From Thermasporomyces sp040195635 (GTDB taxonomy: Bacteria; Actinomycetota; Actinomycetes; Propionibacteriales; Actinopolymorphaceae), in the NCBI RefSeq assembly GCF_040195635.1, contig NZ_JBEFTX010000013.1:176635-240634 (forward strand): a stretch of DNA of 64,000 nucleotides. The letters run 5' to 3'. Below, piece after piece: positions 25,466-34,442 of the stretch. Under the pieces are notes generated by a model. It was not told where the DNA came from. It saw only the letters and a program-made list of their open reading frames with translations, and made no database searches. Numbering within the stretch: position 1 is the first letter of the stretch; each line of letters starts with the position of its first letter. Made by a program: the position numbers and the translations under genes.

Positions 25466-26785
25466 CTACGACGGCGCTCCGGGCGGGCCCAGGATCGTGT
25501 CGAGGTAGGGGTTGGTGAAGACGCCGCCCGGGTCGAGTCGGTCGCGGAGGCGGCGGAAGTCGTCGAAGCGCGGATACAGCTCGTGGAGCGCACTGGCGCC
25601 CAGCCAGTGGATCTTTCCCCAGTGTGGTCGCCCCTCATATCGTGCGGCGATCTCGGAGACGGCCCGGAAGTATCGGTCGTACGAAAGCCGGTGGTACTGG
25701 TGGACGGCGACATGGCCGGTCTCCCTGCCGTGAGCAGTGGACAACCAGATGTCGTCCTCCGCTGCGAACCGAACCTCGATCGGAAACGAGATGCGCTCGC
25801 CGCTGCGGTCGATCCAGCTCCCGATGTCGGCAAGCATCGCCGGGATGGCCGCGCGCGGCACCGCCCATTCGCTTTCGCGGAACACCACCCGGCGAGGACT
25901 GACGAAGACGCGATGAGAGGCGTCGGCGTACGTCCGTGCCGACAGCGCCCGTGCCGCGACCGAGTTGACCGCCGGAGTCAGCCGGGGGACTGACGTGGTC
26001 ACCCGGTTCGTCCACTCGAAGACCAGGTTGGCGAGGAACTCGTCATCGAGCCAGGAACGAAACCTCGACAGGGGGCGGGCGGCACCGGCAGGCGCGCGGT
26101 CGTGGTGTTTGGTGAGCGTACGCATCGTGTGTGGGAACCAGTAGAACTCGAAGTGGTCATGGGCATCGACCAGATCGTCGAGGTCGGCGAGCACCTCGCC
26201 GAGGGGCATCGGGCGTTCGTCGGCGACGAGAACGAACGCGGGTACGCAGCGCAGGGTGACGGCGGTGATGATGCCCAGAGCGCCGAGGCCGACACGAGCC
26301 GCGGCGAAGAGGTCGGGATCGGTCGTCGCCGAGCACGCCTGGACGGCACCGTCCGCGCTGACGAACTGGAGCGCCTCGACCTGCCCCGCGAGGCCGGGAT
26401 GTTTCGCACCAGTGCCGTGGGTACCGGTGGACAACGCGCCGGCCACCGTCTGCCGGTCGATGTCGCCGAGGTTGCTCATCGCCAGCCCGGCCTGGGCGAG
26501 CAGGGCACTCAGTGCATGGAGCGGCGTCCCCGCGAGCACGGTGACCAGGCCGGTGTCGACGTCGGCTTGCGGGACGCCGGTGAGGTGGTCCAACCGGACC
26601 AGGATGTCGTCGGTGGCGGCGATGGGGGAGAACGAGTGCCCGGCGCCGACGGCCTTCACCCGGCGGCCGTCCCGGTGGGCAGCGGCGACAAGGGCCGCGA
26701 TCTCGTCGACACCACGCGGCGTGGTGACCCGTCGCGGCAGCGAGGTGACTGTCCCGGCCCAGTTCTGCCACGTGGCGGCGTTCAT
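25466..26785 (-). CDS. L-gulono-/D-arabinono-1,4-lactone oxidase family FAD enzyme
   Basis: A 439-residue flavoenzyme. The N-terminal FAD_binding_4 domain carries VKAVGAGHSFSPIA and GDIDRQTVAGALSTGTHGTG. The C-terminal ALO domain ends with GKIHWLGASALHELYPRFD and DPGGVFTNPYLD. Members oxidise sugar lactones or related polyols with O2. The ATG at 26785 leaves only 16 bp to the divergent PLP-enzyme gene; an alternative start at 26803 would overlap it. Confidence 0.9.
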   Translation of the reverse strand: MNAATWQNWAGTVTSLPRRVTTPRGVDEIAALVAAAHRDGRRVKAVGAGHSFSPIAATDDILVRLDHLTGVPQADVDTGLVTVLAGTPLHALSALLAQAGLAMSNLGDIDRQTVAGALSTGTHGTGAKHPGLAGQVEALQFVSADGAVQACSATTDPDLFAAARVGLGALGIITAVTLRCVPAFVLVADERPMPLGEVLADLDDLVDAHDHFEFYWFPHTMRTLTKHHDRAPAGAARPLSRFRSWLDDEFLANLVFEWTNRVTTSVPRLTPAVNSVAARALSARTYADASHRVFVSPRRVVFRESEWAVPRAAIPAMLADIGSWIDRSGERISFPIEVRFAAEDDIWLSTAHGRETGHVAVHQYHRLSYDRYFRAVSEIAARYEGRPHWGKIHWLGASALHELYPRFDDFRRLRDRLDPGGVFTNPYLDTILGPPGAPS

Positions 26786-26801
26786 TTGCGACCATGGTCG
26801 C

Positions 26802-27980
26802 ATGGCAGCGGGCGACGCGCACGATCTCCGAGCGCGCTACGACGCCGCGACGGCCGACCTGGAGCCGCCGCTGGTGATCATCGACATGGCGGCGTTTCGC
26901 GCCAACGCCGACGATCTGGTCCGGCGGGCGGGCGACACGCCGGTGCGGTTGGCGAGCAAGTCGGTCCGCGTCAGGTCCCTGCTGGAGGCGGTTCTGCAGC
27001 GGCCGGGGTTCGGCGGCGTCCTTGCGTACTCTCTCGCCGAGGCCGTCTGGCTGGCCGACCATGGGGTCGACGACATCGTGATGGGTTATCCCTCGGTCGA
27101 TCGGCCCAGCCTTCGAAGGATTGCCGACGAGGAAAGCCTGGCAGCGGCCATCACACTATGCGTGGATGATGTCGGGCAACTCGACTTTCTCACCGCCGTA
27201 CTCGGTCCTGGCCACGCCGTTGTCCGGCTCTGCATGGATATCGACACCTCGTGGCGTCCGCTCGGGTTGTACGTCGGAGCGAGACGGTCACCGGTCCGGT
27301 CTCCCGCACAGGCCGCGGAGCTGGCCCAGGAGATCAAGCGCCGACCGGGATTCCGACTGGTCGGCGTCATGACCTACGAAGCCCAGATCGCCGGGATTCC
27401 CGACGCGGGCGCCGCCGTCCGCTGGATGAAGTCGCGGTCGGCGCGGGAGATCGACCGGCGCCGCCGGCGGGTGCTCGACGCCATTTCCCCCGACGCCGAT
27501 CTCGAGTTCGTCAATGCCGGTGGCACCGGCAGCCTGGAGGTCAGTGCGGCAGGCAACGGTGTCACGGAGGTGACCGCCGGGTCGGGTCTTTTCGGTCCCA
27601 CGCTGTTCGATCAGTACCGGACGTTCCGTCCGGTTCCCGCTGTGGCTTTCGCGTTGCCGGTCCTGCGCCGACCAGGGCCGCGGACGGTCACGGTCGCAGG
27701 CGGCGGCTATCCCGCGTCCGGCCCGGCGGGGTGGAGCCGGCTTCCCACGCCGTACCTTCCTGGTGGACTTCGACTTCTTCGTACGGAGGGAGCCGGAGAG
27801 GTCCAGACGCCCTTGCGGGGAAGGGAAGCGGACGGCCTGGCCTTGGGCTCTCGGGTCTGGTTCAGGCCGGCGAAGGCCGCCGAGATCTGTGAACGATTTC
27901 TGTCGGTGCACCTGGTCGAGGGGGACCGCGTGGTCGCGACCGTGCCGACCTATCGCGGTGAGAGCCGGGCATTCGGCTGA
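26802..27980 (+). CDS. Fold-type III PLP amino acid deaminase/aldolase
   Basis: A 392-residue protein of the D-threonine aldolase/D-serine deaminase-like group with an alanine-racemase N-terminal barrel. Lys53 in VRLASKSVRV is the likely PLP-binding lysine, and VNAGGTGSLEV is the phosphate-binding region. It is divergent from the lactone oxidase gene with a 16-bp gap, an arrangement I recall from other actinomycetes. A near-leaderless transcript is likely. Substrate unknown. Confidence 0.82.
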   Translation: MAAGDAHDLRARYDAATADLEPPLVIIDMAAFRANADDLVRRAGDTPVRLASKSVRVRSLLEAVLQRPGFGGVLAYSLAEAVWLADHGVDDIVMGYPSVDRPSLRRIADEESLAAAITLCVDDVGQLDFLTAVLGPGHAVVRLCMDIDTSWRPLGLYVGARRSPVRSPAQAAELAQEIKRRPGFRLVGVMTYEAQIAGIPDAGAAVRWMKSRSAREIDRRRRRVLDAISPDADLEFVNAGGTGSLEVSAAGNGVTEVTAGSGLFGPTLFDQYRTFRPVPAVAFALPVLRRPGPRTVTVAGGGYPASGPAGWSRLPTPYLPGGLRLLRTEGAGEVQTPLRGREADGLALGSRVWFRPAKAAEICERFLSVHLVEGDRVVATVPTYRGESRAFG

Positions 27981-28027
27981 CGGCGTTCCCACTCCGCGTG
28001 AATCCCCTCCCTCCGTGCGAAGATCCG

Positions 28028-28792
28028 TCAGTCGAGGATGCTGGTGAGCTTCTTCGCGAACGCGACGATCTCCCGCCCGGCGGCGCTCTCTGGCGCGGAC
28101 ACCACGAGGGGCGAGGGCGTACCGCGGCCGGAATCGACCGCACAGAAGGGGATCCGGCCGAGCTCCTCCACTCCCTGCCCCCAGATCGCATATTCATTGG
28201 CGACCCGCGGGAACAACGCGATGTGGTCACCGCAGGACGGGCAGTCGAGGCCGCTCATGTTCTCGACGCCGCCCACGATCGAGATCGTCCGGCGCTGCAA
28301 CATCGACACCAGCTTGCGGCCGTCGAGGTGCGCGGCGTACTGCGGTGTGACGACGAGCACCACGCGGGCGTCGGGCACCAGGGCGAAGAGCTCCTGCTGC
28401 AGATCGCCCGTGCCAGGTGGAACGTCGACGAGCAGGAGGTCGAGGTCCCCCCACGCCACGTCGTGGACGAGCCGGCGCAGCAGCAGGCCGACAAGCGGCA
28501 TCTGCCAGTCCAGCGGCTGGTCCTCGGCGATGAGGAACTGCGCCGACATGATCTTCACGCCCTGGTATTCCACCGGTTCGTCGGCGGGGATGTCGGCCTG
28601 CCAGAGCGTGACCGACCGTGCGGGTGTTCGGCGGGTGAGGCCCACCATCGCCGGGATGTCCGGCCCGTAGATGTCGGCGTCCACGAGCCCGATCCGCAGC
28701 CCCTGCTGGGCAAGGGTGACCGCGGTGTTGAGCGCCAGCGTGCTCTTGCCGACGCCACCCTTGCCGCTCGCGAAGACGATCGTCTGCGTCAT
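28028..28792 (-). CDS. Mrp/NBP35-family iron-sulfur carrier ATPase
   Basis: A 254-residue P-loop protein. It has the deviant Walker A GKGGVGKST (10-18), DADIYGPDIP, PPGTGD, and a CPSC pair (Cys184, Cys187) that bridges a cluster in Mrp/ApbC proteins. It lacks the N-terminal DUF59 domain common in bacterial Mrp. Its ATG overlaps the lacZ stop as ATGA, so it is coupled to a glycosidase gene, which is an odd partner for a cluster carrier. It could serve another metalloprotein. Confidence 0.88.
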   Translation of the reverse strand: MTQTIVFASGKGGVGKSTLALNTAVTLAQQGLRIGLVDADIYGPDIPAMVGLTRRTPARSVTLWQADIPADEPVEYQGVKIMSAQFLIAEDQPLDWQMPLVGLLLRRLVHDVAWGDLDLLLVDVPPGTGDLQQELFALVPDARVVLVVTPQYAAHLDGRKLVSMLQRRTISIVGGVENMSGLDCPSCGDHIALFPRVANEYAIWGQGVEELGRIPFCAVDSGRGTPSPLVVSAPESAAGREIVAFAKKLTSILD

Positions 28793-31700
28793 GAGAGCAA
28801 CCGCCGATGGAGGACGGCCGGGTCGTCGGCCGGCCGGACCGGGATCAGTCGGTAGTGCAGCTCGTACGTCGTACCGGAAGGAATCCGGTAACGCTCCAAC
28901 GTGTCCGGGCCACAGCTCGCTCCGCCAAGGCCGCGTTGACGCACGTCAATGGTGAGTTGCGCCTCCGCGTCGGGTGCGACGTCGGTCGTGTGTCGCGCGT
29001 CGGTGAGGGTTTGGTCGGAGTATTGCGACACCCTCGCCTCCACCGGCGTCGGCGCGCTCACCGCGAAGCCCACGCCGTCGCCACGCCGCACGGCGAGCCA
29101 GCGGACATCGGTCTTGTTGCCGTGTTCCTGGGGCAGGATGTACGGAACGTACTGCTCCTCGACGCTGCCCTGCCATCGTCCGAGGGCGGCACCGACCTTG
29201 CGGTCGACATAGCTTTCGTGCGGGCCGCGCCCGAGCCATTCGAGCTGGGTGAAGCCCTCCGGCACGGTCATGACGGCCCCGATCCTGGGCAGGTCGGGGA
29301 GCCCCGGATCGACGTCGAACCGGTGCGCAACCCCGACGGATCCGTCGGGGTTGACCTCCAGTCGAAGCTCGTGGCCGATGCCGTCGTCACCGCCCCGCGG
29401 GTGGAACCGTTCGGTGCGTACGACGGTGATCCCACCGTCCGGCCGCTTCTCCACCTCGACCCGCTGCACGTGGGAGACGAGCCGGTCCAGGCCGGCGTCG
29501 AGCCAGCGGTAGAGGACCTGTCGTTCGGTGTGCCACGGGTTGGTGGAGTCGCGGATGCCGTCGTTGTCGGTGGGGGCGCGCCAGGCGTTGAGGCCTGGCC
29601 CGGTCGCGAGCAGGTCGATGCCGTCGACCCGCCAGCAGGTGAGGGCGCCGTCGGACCGGCGTACGGCGACGTCGACGGTGCCGCCGTGGATCGTCCAGCC
29701 GGCTTCGGATTCCTCCACCGACAGCGCTGCCGGGGTCGAGCGTGGCGTGCTAGTAGGACCGTCGGAGGTGGGCGCACCCACCGCAAGCGGAAGCTCGACC
29801 CAACCGACCTCGTGGCCCGATCCGAGCAGAGGCACTTCGCGCGTGTCGACGAAACGCAGGTGGACGAAGGCTTCCTGGCCAGGCTCGAGCGACGGCATTC
29901 CCCAGGGCAGGGAGAGAACCTCGGCGCTGCAAGGTGGGGTTGACAACCGGCGGAGCGTGCCCGTCTCGACCGGTGTGCCATCGACCAGGACGGTCCACGA
30001 CACCTGGAGGTGCGACAGGTCACGGAAGTCGTACTTGTTCCAGATCCGCAGCCGTCCCGCCTCGGCGAGTTCGGGGTCGGGAAGGTCGGCGTCGAACGGC
30101 TGGAACAGCCGCTTCACCTCCCACATCGCCGGATGCGGGGTGCGGTCGGGCCAGAAGAGTCCGTCGCAGACGAAGTTCCCGTCATGGGGTTCGTCGTCGA
30201 AGTCGCCGCCGTACGCCCAGTGGGCTGGGGCGTCTTCGGAGGAGAAGCCAGGGCGGGGATCGCCGGGTGACTTCAGGATTCCGTGGTCGAGCATCTCCCA
30301 GATGAAGCCGCCCTGCAGGCCGTGGTGGGACTCGATCGCGTGCCAGTAGTCGGCCAGGTTGCCGCAGGAGTTGCCCATCGCGTGGGCGTACTCGCACATG
30401 ATGAGCGGCCGGCGGTCGGTCGTCGTCCGCGCCCAGTCGACGATCGCGTCGATCGAGGGGTACATCGGGCAGATGAGATCGGTCGATGCGTGCCCACTCG
30501 ACCAGTCGGCCGCGATCGCGCCTTCGTAGTGCACGACGCGGGTCGGGTCGACCCGCCGCACCCACGCCGCCGCCGTGTCGTGGTTGGCGCCGTAGCCGGT
30601 CTCGTTGCCGAGCGACCAGGCGATGATGCAGGGATGGTTGCGGTCGCGCAGGACCATGCGGCTGATCCGGTCCACGAATGCCGCCTGGTAACGCGGATCG
30701 TCGCAGAGCGTGGAGTAGTTGGCGTGCGCCTCGATGTTGGCCTCGTCGATGACATAGAGGCCGTGGATGTCCGCGAGCTCGAGAAAATAAGGGTCCGGCG
30801 GGTAGTGCGAGGTGCGTACGGCGTTGACGTTGAACGCCTTGAGCACGGCCACGTCCCGGCGGACGGTCTCCCGTGGCACCGCGCTGCCGAAGCGGTCGTG
30901 GTGCTCGTGCCGGTTGACGCCCCGGATGTAGACCGCCTTGCCGTTGACCAGCAGTTCGCGGTCGCGGATCTCGACCGTACGAAAGCCGGCATGGGTGCGC
31001 GTCGCCTCCACCTCGTGGCCGTCGGGGTCGAGCAGGCTGACGATCACGGTGTAGAGGTTCGGTTCCTCCGCCGACCATGGCGTGACCTTCGGAAGCGACG
31101 CGGTGAGCTCCACCCGGCCGAGCCCGGGCGTGTCGCCACCACGAAGCGCCGGCTCGCCGCCGAGTGGGGTGTCAAGGGCGTCTTGACGGCCCGGCCCGTC
31201 GAGGTGCGCGACCACCCGCCAGCCCGGGCCGGGAAGGTCGCCCACGCTGACGTCGACCGACAGCGAACCCCTGCCGCTCAGGTGGTCGTAGCCCGCCCGC
31301 ACCGCCACGTCGGCGAGGTAGGTGGGTGCGGTCGCGTAGAGGTAGACCGAGCGGTGGATCCCGGCCTGCCACCACTGGTCCTGGTCCTCGATGTAGCTCG
31401 CGTCGGACCACTGGATCACCTGGATGGCAAGGGTGTTTCGCCCCGGCTGCAGGGCGTGGTTGACGAGGTACTCACTGGGCAGGCGGGAGTCCTTGCCGAT
31501 CCCCACGGCGACGCCGTTGAGCCAGATCGAGGACACCGAGATCGCGCCGCCGACATGCAGCACGACCCGGCCGCCGGACCAGTCGTCGGGGAGGGTGAAC
31601 GTGGTGCGGTAGAGACCGGTGGGATTGTCCGCCGGCACGTGCGGCGGGCGGTTGGGGGCAAACGGCATCTGCACGTTGGTGTACTGCGGCCGACCGTGAC

Positions 31701-31986
31701 CCTGCATGGTCCAGTTGCCGGGCACCGCCACGGTGTCCCACGACGCCACGTCGAGGTCGAGATCGAGGTCGGGATCGGCGAAGTCGGCCGGGGTGTCCTC
31801 GGGCCGGTCGACCAGCCGGAACGCCCAGTTGCCGTCGAGGAGCAGCATCCTCGGCTGCGTCTGCGCCCGGGCGGCCTCGGTGGAGGCGTAGGGGAGCAGG
31901 GTCGCCCGGCCGGGCAGCCGGTTGACCCCGGTCAGTTCCGGTGTCTCCCACGGACGCAGGGCGGTCGCGGCGGTCGGTTCGTACAC
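28789..31986 (-). CDS. lacZ: Beta-galactosidase, glycoside hydrolase family 2
   Basis: A 1065-residue LacZ-type enzyme of the usual length. The order is a sugar-binding jelly roll, Ig-like domains, TIM barrel and C-terminal Bgal_small_N domain. The acid/base Glu is in SLGNETGYGANH (about residue 460) and the nucleophile in MCEYAHAMGN (about 532); VNRHEHHDRFG and YVIDEANIEAH are also LacZ signatures. No signal peptide, so cytoplasmic. The GTG start at 31986 is preceded by AAGGAGA. It presumably hydrolyses imported galactosides. It overlaps the Mrp gene downstream. Confidence 0.96.
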   Translation of the reverse strand: MYEPTAATALRPWETPELTGVNRLPGRATLLPYASTEAARAQTQPRMLLLDGNWAFRLVDRPEDTPADFADPDLDLDLDVASWDTVAVPGNWTMQGHGRPQYTNVQMPFAPNRPPHVPADNPTGLYRTTFTLPDDWSGGRVVLHVGGAISVSSIWLNGVAVGIGKDSRLPSEYLVNHALQPGRNTLAIQVIQWSDASYIEDQDQWWQAGIHRSVYLYATAPTYLADVAVRAGYDHLSGRGSLSVDVSVGDLPGPGWRVVAHLDGPGRQDALDTPLGGEPALRGGDTPGLGRVELTASLPKVTPWSAEEPNLYTVIVSLLDPDGHEVEATRTHAGFRTVEIRDRELLVNGKAVYIRGVNRHEHHDRFGSAVPRETVRRDVAVLKAFNVNAVRTSHYPPDPYFLELADIHGLYVIDEANIEAHANYSTLCDDPRYQAAFVDRISRMVLRDRNHPCIIAWSLGNETGYGANHDTAAAWVRRVDPTRVVHYEGAIAADWSSGHASTDLICPMYPSIDAIVDWARTTTDRRPLIMCEYAHAMGNSCGNLADYWHAIESHHGLQGGFIWEMLDHGILKSPGDPRPGFSSEDAPAHWAYGGDFDDEPHDGNFVCDGLFWPDRTPHPAMWEVKRLFQPFDADLPDPELAEAGRLRIWNKYDFRDLSHLQVSWTVLVDGTPVETGTLRRLSTPPCSAEVLSLPWGMPSLEPGQEAFVHLRFVDTREVPLLGSGHEVGWVELPLAVGAPTSDGPTSTPRSTPAALSVEESEAGWTIHGGTVDVAVRRSDGALTCWRVDGIDLLATGPGLNAWRAPTDNDGIRDSTNPWHTERQVLYRWLDAGLDRLVSHVQRVEVEKRPDGGITVVRTERFHPRGGDDGIGHELRLEVNPDGSVGVAHRFDVDPGLPDLPRIGAVMTVPEGFTQLEWLGRGPHESYVDRKVGAALGRWQGSVEEQYVPYILPQEHGNKTDVRWLAVRRGDGVGFAVSAPTPVEARVSQYSDQTLTDARHTTDVAPDAEAQLTIDVRQRGLGGASCGPDTLERYRIPSGTTYELHYRLIPVRPADDPAVLHRRLLS

Positions 31987-32063
31987 GATGACTCTCCTTG
32001 GTGCTGCTCACGGCCTGACGGCCTCACGGCCGGCCGCCGCCGTCATGGCCTGCCGCCGCCGTC

Positions 32064-32126
32064 GTGATCATGAAGGAAATTCGGCGTATGGACCCCGAAG
32101 ATCCTCATGATCACGATCATGATCAC
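32064..32126. repeat. Inverted repeats between the hydrolase gene and lacZ
   Basis: GTGATCATGA (32064-32073) is the reverse complement of TCATGATCAC (32105-32114), and a third copy ATCATGATCAC (32116-32126) overlaps the stop of the hydrolase gene. The arrangement could be a terminator for the hydrolase gene or an operator for lacZ, whose start is 80 bp downstream on the minus strand. I cannot decide between them. Confidence 0.55.
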
Positions 32127-32902
32127 GGGGTGGGTGGGGAGTGGGACTCCAGGAACGCGAGCACCCGGCGCCAGGCGTCGGCGCACTCCGCGGCGTAATC
32201 GTCGTACGACCGGTCGAAGAAACTGTGCGGCGCGCCGGGATAGATGTGCACGGTGTGCTCGACACCGGAGGTCGCCAACGCCGCGGTGAACTCCTCGACC
32301 TTCTCGACCGGGATCCCCTGGTCGGCGCCGCCGAAGAGCCCGAGCACCGGCACCTTCGCCGCCGGCGCCGCGGTGATCGGCGTCGGTCCGCCCTCGACCC
32401 GTGGCCGCATTCCGGCATAGAAACCGACGACGCCGGCGAGGTCGTCGTTCGACGCCTGCAGCAACGAGTTGCTGCCGCCGAAGCAGAAACCCACGGTGAA
32501 GACGGCGCCGACCCGACCACTCTCACGCAGGTGCGCGACGCCCGCCGCGACGTCGGCCGCCACGCCGCCGGGCGTCGTCTGCGCCACGTGTGAACGGAAG
32601 TCGAAGCCCTCGTCGCGGTGGCCTGTTCCGGCCGTACGCCCGAAGTAGTCGATGGCCACCGCGTCGACGCCGACACCGGCGAAGCGTTCGGCGAGTCGTT
32701 CGTAGAACGCGAACAGGCCGCGGACGTCGGGCAGGATCACGACGCCGGCGCGGGCGCGTCCCGCGGGAGCCGGACCTGGCGCCTCGGCCCGAAATGCGGC
32801 GAACTGCGTATCGTCGGCGGAGGTGAGGGTGAGAGTGGTCCCCTGAATGCCCGGACCGCCGCCGGGAGGATCGGGCGGAACGGCGTCGGCTGCGAAGCAC
32901 AT
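32123..32902 (-). CDS. Dienelactone hydrolase family protein
   Basis: A 259-residue alpha/beta hydrolase. The triad is Cys140 in GFCFGGSN, Asp194 in FGGADQG and His226 in GAPHSFFD. Cys as nucleophile is the dienelactone hydrolase signature. The ATG at 32902 follows AAAGGGGCAGG; a further 12-residue upstream extension is possible. It is divergent from the transhydrogenase operon. The natural ester or lactone substrate is unknown. Confidence 0.9.
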   Translation of the reverse strand: MCFAADAVPPDPPGGGPGIQGTTLTLTSADDTQFAAFRAEAPGPAPAGRARAGVVILPDVRGLFAFYERLAERFAGVGVDAVAIDYFGRTAGTGHRDEGFDFRSHVAQTTPGGVAADVAAGVAHLRESGRVGAVFTVGFCFGGSNSLLQASNDDLAGVVGFYAGMRPRVEGGPTPITAAPAAKVPVLGLFGGADQGIPVEKVEEFTAALATSGVEHTVHIYPGAPHSFFDRSYDDYAAECADAWRRVLAFLESHSPPTP

Positions 32903-32990
32903 GGCCTGCCCCTTTGCCTGCTTTGAGCGAGAATGCAAGGTCGACCCGAACCTACCCCGCGCACCCCACCGTGCCGTAGGGTGGCCGCCC

Positions 32991-34115
32991 GTGAGGATCG
33001 CGGTCCTCAGGGAGCGTAGACCCGGCGAACGCCGGGTCGCGTTGCTTCCTGAGCTACTACCCCGTTTGTTACAGGCCGGTGTCGAGGTGGCAGTCGAGCC
33101 CGATGTCGGCGCGGAAGTCGGCGTGCCCGACGATGCGTACGCCGCTGCCGGTGCCTATGTCGGCGACGACGCGATGGAGGGCGCGGACCTGGTCCTGTCG
33201 GTCCAGCCGATCAACCTGGCCACCGCGCGCGCTCTCGCCGAGGGCACCGTCACGGTCTCGTTCCTGCCGCCGACGCAGGAGATGCCGCTCGTTCGCCGCT
33301 TGCGCGAACGCCGGCTGACGGCGTTCTCGATGGACCTGATCCCGAGGATCGCGCGGGCGCAGACGATGGACGCGCTGTCGTCCCAGTCGATGGTCGCGGG
33401 CTACCGCGCGGCAGTCGTCGCGGCCGAACGTCTACCGAGGTTCTTCCCGCTCTTCATGACCGCGGCGGGGACGGTACGCCCGGCAACGGTGCTGGTCCTC
33501 GGGGCCGGTGTCGCCGGTCTGCAGGCGATCGCGACCACCCGCCGGCTGGGTGCCGACGTCTCCGCCTACGACGTACGCAAGTCCTCCGCCGAGGAGGTGG
33601 CGAGTCTTGGCGCGCGGTTCGTGGACCTCGGTCTGCCGCCCCTGGAAGGCGAAGGCGGCTACGCCCGCGAGATGACCGAGGAACGTTCGACCCGCCAGCG
33701 GGAGCTGCTGACCCCGCACATCGCCGCCTCCGACGTTCTCATCACCACGGCCGCCGTGCCGGGCCGGACGGCCCCCCTGCTGGTCACGCCGGAGATGATC
33801 GTGGGCATGCGGCCAGGTTCGGTGGTCGTCGACCTGGTGGCCGACCAGGGTGGCAACGTCGCGGGCAGCGTGCCGGGGCAGGAGTTGTCGACGGGCGGCG
33901 TGCTCATCTGGGGCGGCCAGAACGTCCCGAGCCAGCTTCCGGTGCCGGCGAGCCAGCTGTACGCACAGAACGTCCTGAACCTCATCCTGCTCCTTGTCCG
34001 CGACGGCAGGCTCCACCTCGACTTCGACGACGAGATCCTGGCGGCGAGCTGTCTCACGCACGACGGCGAGGTCAGGCACCGTCACACGCAGGACCTGATC
34101 GGCGAGGTGGGCTGA
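32991..34115 (+). CDS. pntAA: NAD(P) transhydrogenase subunit alpha, domain I
   Basis: A 374-residue soluble NAD(H)-binding subunit. It begins MRIAVLRERRPGERRVAL, the AlaDh/PNT N-terminal signature, and has a Rossmann motif VLVLGAGVAGLQAIA. The GTG at 32991 has no clear ribosome site and may be leaderless. The alpha subunit is split into pntAA and pntAB, as in Rhodospirillum and many actinobacteria. With the next two genes it forms a proton-translocating enzyme that trades NADH for NADPH. Confidence 0.94.
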   Translation: MRIAVLRERRPGERRVALLPELLPRLLQAGVEVAVEPDVGAEVGVPDDAYAAAGAYVGDDAMEGADLVLSVQPINLATARALAEGTVTVSFLPPTQEMPLVRRLRERRLTAFSMDLIPRIARAQTMDALSSQSMVAGYRAAVVAAERLPRFFPLFMTAAGTVRPATVLVLGAGVAGLQAIATTRRLGADVSAYDVRKSSAEEVASLGARFVDLGLPPLEGEGGYAREMTEERSTRQRELLTPHIAASDVLITTAAVPGRTAPLLVTPEMIVGMRPGSVVVDLVADQGGNVAGSVPGQELSTGGVLIWGGQNVPSQLPVPASQLYAQNVLNLILLLVRDGRLHLDFDDEILAASCLTHDGEVRHRHTQDLIGEVG

Positions 34116-34139
34116 TGGCCGACCGGCGAAGGAGGTGCC

Positions 34140-34442
34140 ATGACTGAGGGCATCGCACTGCTGACCATCTTCGTCTTCAGTGCGTTCACCGGGTACGAAG
34201 TGATCTCCAAGGTGTCGACCATCCTCCACACCCCCTTGATGTCCGGCGCCAACGCCATCCACGGGGTGATCCTGGTCGGCGCCGTCCTCGTCGCCGGCCG
34301 TGCCGACAGCGCCCCGGAGCTCTGGGTGGGCCTGGTCGCGGTGTTCCTCGCCACTCTCAACATGGTGGGCGGTTTCGTGGTGACCGACCGGATGCTGGAG
34401 ATGTTCCGTACGCAGAAGAGGAGGAGGGACGTCCATGGGTGA
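34140..34442 (+). CDS. pntAB: NAD(P) transhydrogenase subunit alpha, membrane part
   Basis: A 100-residue protein with three membrane helices. It contains FTGYEVISKVSTILHTPLMS and NMVGGFVVTDRML, conserved in the PntA C-terminal membrane domain. It starts 24 bp after pntAA behind AAGGAGGTG and overlaps pntB by 8 bp. Confidence 0.95.
   Translation: MTEGIALLTIFVFSAFTGYEVISKVSTILHTPLMSGANAIHGVILVGAVLVAGRADSAPELWVGLVAVFLATLNMVGGFVVTDRMLEMFRTQKRRRDVHG

Noticed and set aside
30283..32067. A 594-codon plus-strand open frame opposite lacZ
   Set aside because: Antisense shadow of lacZ; composition is low-complexity and no family is recognisable.
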